Origin: Rhizopus arrhizus
Lineage: Eukaryota; Mucoromycota; Mucoromycetes; Mucorales; Rhizopodaceae
Assembly (NCBI GenBank): GCA_024220505.1
Contig: JAKZZE010000029.1
Location: 558,001-622,000 of the forward strand
Direction of reading: 5' to 3'
DNA: 64,000 nucleotides
The translations under genes and the position numbers were made by a program. Under the pieces are notes generated by a model. The model was not told the origin of the DNA, made no database searches, and saw only the letters and a list, made by a program, of their open reading frames with translations. This document shows positions 25,610 to 33,950 of this stretch, piece after piece (the stretch's first letter is position 1; every line of letters starts with the position of its first letter).

Positions 25610-25636
25610 TTGTTCTTCATATCCAACAATAGTCAT
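23984..25636 (-). CDS. Conserved-looking helical protein of unknown function
   Basis: Five exons (25636-25610, 25538-25322, 25264-25207, 25151-24608, 24556-23984) join in frame to 472 aa. All introns have GT-AG ends and short lengths. The exon 4/5 junction reads DLLNM-MITISC. The protein is almost entirely alpha-helical by composition, with no signal peptide or membrane segment. It has HEAT-like amphipathic spacing, for example RCRALVLDFFVNVLQTDLKE and LRLEKVLFYVLKTKPNT. No enzymatic motif is seen. A scaffold role resembling Nse6/SLF2-type helical proteins is conceivable but is only a guess. Confidence 0.65.
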
Positions 25637-26329
25637 TGTCGAATAAAAAGTACCCGAATTTTCTTTAAAAATCGCGACCAATAAAAAAAAAAAAAAGAGG
25701 GAAGCTGTCAAAACCATACTGTCTAGTTGATCATTCCAACTCTATTTTCATCAAACACAAACACCATTTTATTCTATTTTTTGACACAAGGCATTGGCAA
25801 AGAGAATTTGAATCTGATTTCAAAGAGATAAATAGATCTTACGATTCTTACATGTGCATCTTTTAACCAAGAAACATAACAGTATACTTTAACGCTTGAA
25901 AAATGATAATTTGAATATCCATTGTCTCTCATTCATTACTGTACTCATTTTACTTGCCTTTTTTTAGATTCTCTTGTCCGGATCGTGTACTGTGACCTGA
26001 AGATCCTGTTATGCAATACTGAAAAACAATAATATCACCCTTTTAAGTCCCAAAGAGGACATTTCAGGCTTCAGTAAGCAGGGAAGAGGGGGACAATCCA
26101 CATAGATGCTGCTGCTGTTTGATATTAATAAAATATCCACTGTATTAAGATATTTGATTTATTAACAAGTACAAAGATTTTTTTTAAAAAAAAAAAAAAT
26201 ACTGTGGATGCACTTGAAAGGAAGCACCAAGTGTTTTTTTTTTATTTATTTAAAAGCAACACGATTTTTTGTTCCTTTTCTTTTTCTCTTCTCAATTTCC
26301 CTTTGTTTTACAGACATTTAAAATGAGTA
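25637..26329. other. Intergenic region upstream of the helical-protein gene
   Basis: No gene is seen. Contains an A run near 25683-25695 and an imperfect 12-bp inverted repeat (ATCCACTGTATT near 26135, AATACTGTGGAT near 26200) about 55 bp apart, which might be a small hairpin or a transposon end. Confidence 0.35.
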
Positions 26330-27352
26330 TGCAATTTTTTTTACAAAGATGGACAAGGGCATGTTGTTGATGAGAACGGAGTTGAGCCCATGGATCTTGT
26401 TGTTGGCGAGGAGCTATTCGCTATCGAAACAATAAGCTCTCGTACCCTGAAAGCATATTCGTGAAGAAGAAAAAGTCAGGTCGGCGTCGTATTCTTGGGG
26501 AGGAGCATAAGAAATTTCTGCTAAATTGATGACAATCCATCTGCGGTTGTAACTGAAGTAGCAGAAAGTTTAACGCAAAACTTTGTAGATCTTAATGTTT
26601 CTCGTAGTACAGTTTACAACCTCATGACAACTCAGTGTAATCTTTCCATTAAGCAGGCGCAATTCCAACCAGTGGAAAGGAATAGCGAGGAAAAAATTCA
26701 GCAACGCTACGATTGGACCCAGAAGTGGCAGTAAACTGACCTGGATTTCACAACAAATTGCGTCTTTCTTGATGAATCAGCCTTTCACATTAATTTAAAA
26801 CGAGGTATGGCTTGGTCAAAGAAAGAAATCCCTGCAATAGTTACAGTTCCTACAACCAAAGCGAATACAACATCAATTTTAGGTGCCATATCTGCCAATG
26901 GCCTGATGAATGTTAGTTTGAGAGTTCCAAAGCGTATCAAAAAGAGAAAGCTTGGGAGTGACACGAATGCTTACAACACAGGAACAGTGACAGGGCATTA
27001 TTTGACCTTTTTGAAGGTTACTCTTGATGAAATGGATAAGTATCCAGAAATGAAGGGACATTATCTCGTTATGGATAACGCTCCTATACATAGTTGACCT
27101 GATATAGGTAAGTATATTCACTCTCGAGGATATCGATACGTTTATCTTCCTTCATATTCTCCGGAATTAAATCCAATTGAACAATTCTGCTCGGTTGTTA
27201 AGAGTAAAGTGAAGCGAAATAAGTTCCTTGAAAAGGAGACACTGATGACTAGAAGTAGTGAGGCATGTAATAGTTTATATTTAAGTGACCTTAAAGGCTT
27301 CGTTTCTCATTCTGCAAGATGCTTTGGTAAGTGCCTCAACAAGAAGAGGTTA
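26330..27352 (+). pseudogene. Decayed IS630/Tc1-mariner transposase
   Basis: A DDE-type transposase reading broken by stops and frame changes. Order of visible parts: an acidic N-terminal segment (GQGHVVDENG), GRRRILGEEHKKFLL, the helix-turn-helix-like NVSRSTVYNLM, and the catalytic core. Catalytic residues are visible as FLDESAF, VMDNAPIH and LNPIEQF, with 34 positions between the last Asp and Glu, i.e. DD34E spacing as in Tc1. Stops interrupt the reading at about 26734 and after VMDNAPIHS. Residues 26807-27097 remain open. The copy at 39.2-40.0 kb is from the same family. Inactive. Confidence 0.8.
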
Positions 27353-27715
27353 TAAGACGAGAAAAAAAAGCCTGACGAAGAGCAGTAGCTTTAAAAAAAA
27401 TTTGACCAATGATTAGCTGATGAAAAGAGCAGCGACTTGTTGGTTTGCCTTTGGTAAAAACTTCAAGAGAAGCATCAGTCAAAAGTGGTTATTATCAATT
27501 CAAACGCCAAAAAAAAAAAAGCCGATGTAAAAAATCGTTACCTAAGAGATGAAATCAAAGTTATCTAGCAGAAAAAAATCCAATTGATGAATATAAAAAT
27601 TCACCCATTAAACAGAGAAATATAAAAATGATGTCAATAACCTTGTCTGTCGTTTATCTCAGCATCGTCACCGCTACACAGTTGTTTCATTTGCCAACTG
27701 TGGCATTTTTTTGCT

Positions 27716-29353
27716 TTTTTTGCTCAGTTTTTTTTTATTTTTTATAAGGAGCTAGAAGCTCGGGTTTTTATTAAGTGCCAGACAAGGATGGCACGTGAAA
27801 ATGTTTTTGGTATGGGGTTTTTTAAATTTTGAATTGTTTTTCTTGTTTTGTATTTATAGAGTCGAACATGTACAGGTTAGTGGCAGTCAACAAGATGAAA
27901 GATACGATAACTGTAAATGTGGAAGAGGCAGAGGAGAAATCCCACTTGATAGTAGCGATTCTTGGAGAGAAACGGACAAAAGTTGATTAACATATCGAAT
28001 GGTGACATCAGTAAGGAAGGGACGATTATCAGAAATAACTGCCCAGTGATTGCGCCATATAGCCAACAAGATGATGCCAATGAAAATAGAGGGAGCATGG
28101 ACTGTATCAGAGCAACATTTAGGGAAATCTAGGAGGAACAGTGCACGACGTAGCGAATATTTCGAAAACGGCTGTTCAAACTGTGAATCCCAAAGAAGAG
28201 ACCAAACGGCAAGCTTTTGAGGACAGTCAAAGAGGAAATGGGAAGGTGTTTCTTCCAGATTCTTGCAAACAGGACATAGTTTAGAAGGCAGGTAGAGATT
28301 CGACTTGCAAGGCAGTTTATTATGGATTAACCTGTACCATATGTTGCGACTTTGTGGTCGGAGGGGGAAGCGCCATAGAAGAAGCCATTTTGAGGGGGGA
28401 AGATCTGGGTAGAGGGTCGAAGAAGACAACAGAGGACTACACAGACGACGGTACCGTTTGGATGTGAGGCGTAGTTGATCACCGGGTTTTGGTGTCAAGG
28501 ATAAGGCTACCAGGAAAGGAGACATGTCGATATGGGTGTGAGCTACCGGGATGAACGAGGAGCTGGGACGCAAGAATGCCCGGACGAAAAAGGAATAAAG
28601 CTTCATATGATCGGATCGAACCCATTTAAGAAAGCGTTTTGTGAGGTATGGATGTAGAGAGATTTCACTAGAAGATTTAGGTCGTAGCCTCCCAGAAATA
28701 GGATCAGCCATGTATACACTAGAACATGATAAACGAGCCATTGAATTTGGTAACGGACAAGAAGATGATGGTACAGAAACATCGCCTAGAGTGAGACAAA
28801 GAGCTGTTTGAGGGTTAATTACCACTTTGTCGAAAGCATGAGGCAAATTGTCGACTGCACGAAAGAACAGAGAGAAAACGCCATCTAGTGATTGGACTAG
28901 CTTTTTAGGACGTAATTGTTTAAACGCGAAAGCTTGCCGATAATCGATTTGAATGGGCTCCTGTGATTCGGTAGGCATGAGATGAGATAAAAGGAAGTCA
29001 ACCAAGAGAGGCAAGACGACGGAAGATTTCAGGGAGGGGTGATTCCAGAAATCAGAGGTAGGAGAGCAAGGAAAATCATGTAGAAGTGGTAGTAACCATC
29101 GAAGCTGTAGCGCACTTTGTTGGAGTGGCGGATTAAGGACACCCAAGCCCCCTTTATTTCGAGGAAAGCACATCGTTTCAAAGCTAATGCGTGGAGTTTG
29201 TTTTGCCGAAACAAAGCCAGAAATTTGCGATTGTAGCCGGAGAAAGAACCTTTTTGGCACAGAAAGGATACGAAGGACATGCCACACTTTGGAGAGAATT
29301 AGGGAGTTCAGGATTGTAACTCGTCCACGAAATGAGATTTTTTGCTCAGTTTT
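27716..29353 (-). mobile_element. 5'-truncated LINE insertion with 16-bp target-site duplication
   Basis: A non-LTR retrotransposon tail inserted on the - strand. The identical 16-mer TTTTTTGCTCAGTTTT lies at 27716-27731 and 29338-29353 and is the likely target duplication. Next to the left copy is a T-rich tract, the poly(A) tail of a minus-strand element. The open frame reads from the truncation point at about 29335 (ISFRGRVTILNSLILSK) to the stop at 27887, the C-terminal third of a LINE ORF2. It ends with a CPVC...H...C zinc-knuckle-like motif (CPVCKNLEETPSHFLFDCP). The reverse transcriptase core is missing through 5' truncation, as is usual for target-primed reverse transcription. The frame has no internal stop, so the insertion looks young. 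Confidence 0.85.
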
Positions 29354-29506
29354 GCCACCGCTACACAGTTTTTAGAATTAATGTGTTGACAGCGAGAATA
29401 CATTAAAAAATAGAGATATCTGTTACATCTCAAATACAGATAAATTTATCATATTGGCGATCTTCGGCTCCCTACCTCGCACCCACGCCTACTTTTAAAA
29501 ACACCA

Positions 29507-29613
29507 CTATAACACTGCTATAACATTAAAAACAATTTGGCCAATCACCGCGCACTTGCTCGGAGTTGCTATAAAACTCCTATCTTTTTTTTCGTGTTAT
29601 AGCAGTGTTATAG
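29507..29613. repeat. 107-bp element with perfect 19-bp inverted ends
   Basis: CTATAACACTGCTATAACA at 29507-29525 is the exact reverse complement of 29595-29613. Each arm is itself a duplicated octamer (CTATAACA, spacer CTG, CTATAACA). The 69-bp middle has no coding potential. It could be a small MITE, a hairpin or a paired binding site upstream of the decayed gene at 29633. Confidence 0.7.
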
Positions 29614-29632
29614 GAAATTTAATTTTTTTAGG

Positions 29633-30628
29633 ATGAGTCGCAAACGACTTTTGTCTTTTTCTCTTCCAAGTGAATATTTGCCTGACACAAACTTGATGAG
29701 CAAGCTATTACTAACTGATAAAGACGCCATCAACATTATCGTTACAACAGTTATTGGTATGATATTAGTGAGTGTGAATATTAGATCGCTAATCTGCTAC
29801 TATTGTGCAGGTAATCTTGCCAAAGATCAGTATGTTGTCATTCCAACAGAATGAGTAAATTTTACACAGTCTGATGTAGCGTATAAACCAAACAATAGTT
29901 CAAGAATTTTGCCACGCATTCTGATAGAAATTTAAAACTAAGGGGATATAAAGTTTTACCAGCGATTGATCGATTATTCACGCTCTTGCTCGAGACAACA
30001 AGGAACTGATTTACTTCCCATCGTCATAGCTATTGTGGTCAAACGTACTAGTCAGGATTTATTAGCCCTTGAAGTTCCTGGTGGCGAACTCCCGTTCGCA
30101 AAAAAATTATCGAGTGTTGGCTGGGCGCGTTCGTGCTTGCTTATGAACGCCGAATCTGTTGCCCAACATCTTGATAGCGTGCCGTTGCATCCTTTGGTGG
30201 CCTTGACCCACTGCCTCATTGAACAGAAGCCATCACTTCGCAACCTATCACAGCATAACGACCCAACGTTGAAAATGCTGTATGATATAATGGGTAGTGA
30301 ACTTTGCGGGCAAGTCCGCGACAACCAAAGTGCCAACCATGAATTGGATGAAGTTTGCACCCAAGCTAGAGATGAGTGCAAAAAAGCGAAGGCAATGCTT
30401 GAAGATCGCGAGCAGGATCCTCTCGTACGCATCCAAGGCGCAATCGATATCATGGATAAGACGATCAGTTACCTTGACGAGATCCACAATCAACAGCATA
30501 TTGAGAATCATACTACAGACTTCGAATTTGAAGAGCAGCAGAGAGATGATAAAGGACGGATTCCATGGAAGATCCAATTTGACCAGTGGAAAAGCATGGG
30601 ACGTTTCGCAAATTACAAGTCCTATTAA
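29633..30628 (+). pseudogene. Decayed Rpn/PD-(D/E)XK-like nuclease-family gene
   Basis: One reading frame runs from ATG 29633 to 30628, with a 54-bp GT-AG intron at 29757-29810. Three in-frame stops break it: TGA at 29852, TAA at 29933 and TAA at 29939. Around them the sequence reads PRILIEI, then DIKFYQRLIDYSRSC, then DLLPIVIAIVVK. This resembles the LIExQ core of Rpn/YhgA-type nuclease-like proteins in the PD-(D/E)XK superfamily. Downstream is a 220-codon intact stretch, helical and charged at the end. All three stops could come from CAA or TGG by one transition. The family assignment is from motif memory and is moderate. Confidence 0.55.
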
Positions 30629-31492
30629 AGTGCTCAAAGTGCGTATCATCGGTTCATGAAAAAAACAAAAACAAAAGCAAGAACCAGATGAATCAGATTC
30701 ATCATCGACAATACGTCAACCTTTGTCCCCTGCCTAACTGTTTTATTTCTTGTATTTCTTTCAATAAACGGTTTTAAAATGGTAACTTTATTTATATTTC
30801 ATAAGTATTTCTGATTGTACATGTTTAAAAATTGTCAGGCTTACTTTGTTGGGTCTAAGTAGTTTATAAAATATATGAATTTTACAAAGCGTGAAAGAGG
30901 GGGAAAATAAACAAGCCAAGAGGCGTGTGTAAGTTTTAAAACGTTAGACGCAACCATATATTACCATTTATGTATTTTCTGAGTTTGTGTATTTTTCAAT
31001 ATTGATTTAAAGTATTTCATAACTCAATCGTTAAATGGACAGCAATCCCTGCAGTATACTAAGTATTGTGCTATTCTTTTTGCCTGGTCACACATCGATT
31101 TCCCTACTTTTTTTTTTTTTTTTTTTTTTTGTTTCTTAATGGGTCTAATTTTTTTCATAATTACCCTGAATTGTCCTTTCCTGGTATTCCTGCTTATGAT
31201 TTTTTATTTTATTTTGGGAGTTAGCAAGTAAATAAAATAATTAAATAGTCAATAACAAAGATAATTACAGAATACATGAGGAATATACGGAATCTAATAA
31301 AGGAAGAAACAAAGAGAGAAGGTGGTGGAATAGGTGGTATGAATAGTATGGTAGATAACATAAATAAATAAATAAATCAAAAAAAAAGATAGAGAGCATC
31401 ATCTATCAAAAAATGAGAAAAAAATACAACAATTTTTTAGTGTGTGATTCTGTCTGGTGCTAACATGCTGCCAGTGTCGACGTTGGTACTGT
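30629..31492. other. Intergenic, no gene seen
   Basis: AT-rich sequence with a T run of about 22 near 31110-31130. No coding, RNA or repeat feature is recognised. Confidence 0.5.
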
Positions 31493-31965
31493 TTAATAGT
31501 GATCTGTCCTTGTTCTTAGTCGTATTTTGTTGACGCATGTTTTTAAAGCAGTTTTCATTTCTGACATAGTGAATGGTTTGCTAATAAAATCATCCATACC
31601 AGCGTCAATGCAAATTTTTCGATCTTGTTGGGATGCAGAAGCAGTGAGAGCTATAATATACACCTGTTTGCCATTGAGAAGTGATATTGAAAAAGGACAT
31701 CCAGTATCTTGTTGCTTCATGGCATTCCTTTGTTTCATTGTCTCTCGTGTAGTTCCCGAACCATCCATTTCAGGCATATAAAGATCCATCTATTACACGA
31801 TACACATAGATAAAGTCAGTTACTTTCTTCCTATATATTTTCGTTTCATCTAATTGGATTGTTGTCCATTACTTACAAAAATATTCTCAAACTTTGTCTT
31901 TTGCATTACATCTAAAACTTCTTTGCCATTGCTCATCACTATCATTGGCGATAATGATGATACGT
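31493..31965 (-). pseudogene. Orphan response-regulator receiver (REC) domain fragment
   Basis: Two exons (about 31965-31877 and 31789-31493) encode the C-terminal two thirds of a receiver domain of the kind at the end of fungal hybrid histidine kinases. Visible are SNGKEVLDVMQKTKFENIF, the phospho-acceptor Asp in MDLYMPEMDG, the conserved Thr in IIALTAS and the Lys in FISKPF. The normal N-terminal acidic pair and the kinase part are absent. Upstream coding sequence cannot be followed past about 31965, and a 510-bp repeat begins at 32151. This suggests the gene was cut by a rearrangement. Whether the remnant is expressed is unknown. Confidence 0.7.
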
Positions 31966-32150
31966 ACATGGACTAAAACATACAGTAGCTGTTTTCCATA
32001 CTGATAGAGTGCTACTTGTATGAAGAACTGGATCGTATTCGTAAATCAGGGTGCTTTTCAGTTGATCGTCTGATGTCAGGATGATGAAGTATACTGAGAT
32101 GCAAGGAAGACAACGAACATCGATCAAACCAGTGTTTATTAAAAAAAAAG

Positions 32151-32660
32151 ATATTACCAGAGTATTTGAATTGAATGACAAACTGCTATCTTTAGTTCAT
32201 TTAGAAGACGGTTGACTTTCTATGCTCAAATCTTTGTGAATTATAAGCCTGGTTTCCCTCAAAAATAATAAAAGCTTCTTAGCCCCTCTTTAATGCACAC
32301 AAAGATATAATTGACAGTTGAAGTTGTCATTCTAGCCAATCATATAAACCGGTGTAACGCACCGGTTGAAAAATCACACTATTTTTTCTTTATTGTTATT
32401 TTTTTTTTTTTTTACTGTCATTAGTATTTCTCAAAGTAAAAAGTGAATCAATAATAAGCTCAATTGTGAAACACTTATTCTTGTTTAAAGTTTTTTTGTT
32501 TTTTTATTCTTCAATCTTAAAAAAATAAATCAACAAGCTCAATTGTAGAGCACACGCTTATTTGAAACCTTTTGTTTTTACTGTCGTTAATATCGCTAAA
32601 AGTTCAAAGTAAATCAATAAACTCAATTGTGGAACGCACACTTTCATTTGGATTTTTGTT
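32151..32660. repeat. 510-bp direct repeat, left copy
   Basis: Nearly identical to 47640-48152 (differences seen: one G/A near 32550 and T-run lengths). It contains the 8-bp-stem palindrome AACCGGTG-TAACG-CACCGGTT at 32347-32367 and three diverged copies of a unit around AAGCTCAATTGTG at roughly 32455, 32535 and 32617. No coding capacity. No TG...CA ends typical of LTRs. Confidence 0.9.
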
Positions 32661-32819
32661 TACACTCTTTTCAGAAATTATTCGCCAAACTTTTGAAAAA
32701 AAGTGATCTTTTCCTTTAGAATAAGTCATATTTTTTTTTTGATTATTTATAGGCGTTTCCAACAGCAAAAAAACGATTCAAGGTCGAATGAATTCTCCCA
32801 AGAATTGCATGAGACCGGC

Positions 32820-32935
32820 GGACAACACAAGGAAGAATAATAATATATGCTTTTATCATCTTTTATTTATTTTGAGCGGATTTATAATAAAGATTTAAAT
32901 AAAGTAATTTTTCCAATTATTGTTCTTTGATCATC
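32820..32935. repeat. DIRS left inverted terminal repeat
   Basis: Reverse complement of 37051-37166, starting GGACAACACAAGGAAGAA. One mismatch was seen near the inner end (position 32932). Confidence 0.9.
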
Positions 32936-32978
32936 TTTTTCGCTCAGGTCATTACCGTCAAATTTGATTTTCCGTACT

Positions 32979-33950
32979 ATGTCAACTGAACAAGATAACA
33001 ACCAAACAATCGCAACCTTGCAACAGCAACTTATCGAAACTAGACAATTACTCGACCAAGTTGTAGCTGCGCAACAACAACAGGCTGACATGCCTAGCGC
33101 CACACAGGATTCGCAGATGCACACGAATTCCTCACACCTTGTGCCTAGCCCTTGGCACTCTTTGGGCGTTCGTCCTCAATACGACTGGGTGCCACCTGAG
33201 CTTCTTACTCAGTGTTTACAACTGGATCAAGATTTGTTTTCCACTTCAAACCTTTTGCCAGACGATGAACGTAAACGCTTGATTGAGGCTTACCCTCCCA
33301 TCCGGGATCTTGAGTACCGTGCTCCCGCCACCCTTCCGGATGCACAAAAACGGATGAACAAGGCTCAACAGCTTGAAGACTCTTCTTTGCGTGAGATCCA
33401 GTACATGCTTTCTGGAGTGTTTCGTCCCTTGGATATTTTGGGACATGAGCTTTTACAAGCCACCAACACCCCTGCTGATGTTCTGCAACGTAACCTAAAC
33501 ATTTTGTTTCACGCTCGGACTCTTCTCAGCCATGCTTGTGCCTCCCTCACACACTCGCGTAACAAGATCGCCATGCGTGCAGTCAACCCTCGGTTCTCGT
33601 TGCCTACCCCGGGAACCAACAAGAAGTACACCATGGACTTGAATGAATTCCAGTCTTCCATTACACAGCAAACCACTTCTGCCAAGACGATGAAAGAAGC
33701 GCAGCATCTGCCCAATCAAAATCGCCGTCAATTTCACCGACAACCCGCTGGCAACAATTTTCGTGTCTCCGATGCACCATTTCAAAGCAACAGCGCCCAC
33801 CCTGGGAGTGGTCCGCAGTTTTTTCGATCGGGTCCGTCGTCTCAGCACGGCGGTCAATCTCACCACGCCAACAACGGCAACCATGGCAACAACCAACGCC
33901 AGTTCAATCCCAACAATCCCTACCGTCAGAACAACCGAAGTCGTCAGTAA
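32979..33950 (+). CDS. DIRS ORF1 (gag-like)
   Basis: 323 aa from ATG 32979. Starts with a Gln-rich coiled-coil-like segment, has a folded middle (QYDWVPPELLTQ ... REIQYMLSGVFRPLDILG), and ends in a His/Asn/Arg-rich basic tail probably binding nucleic acid. No CCHC zinc knuckle. Position and composition fit the first ORF of DIRS elements. Confidence 0.75.
   Translation: MSTEQDNNQTIATLQQQLIETRQLLDQVVAAQQQQADMPSATQDSQMHTNSSHLVPSPWHSLGVRPQYDWVPPELLTQCLQLDQDLFSTSNLLPDDERKRLIEAYPPIRDLEYRAPATLPDAQKRMNKAQQLEDSSLREIQYMLSGVFRPLDILGHELLQATNTPADVLQRNLNILFHARTLLSHACASLTHSRNKIAMRAVNPRFSLPTPGTNKKYTMDLNEFQSSITQQTTSAKTMKEAQHLPNQNRRQFHRQPAGNNFRVSDAPFQSNSAHPGSGPQFFRSGPSSQHGGQSHHANNGNHGNNQRQFNPNNPYRQNNRSRQ

Noticed and set aside
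26133..26210. Imperfect 12-bp inverted repeat as a transposon terminus
   Set aside because: The repeat is short and has a mismatch. No matching partner is found beyond the transposase relic, so it is not called as an element.
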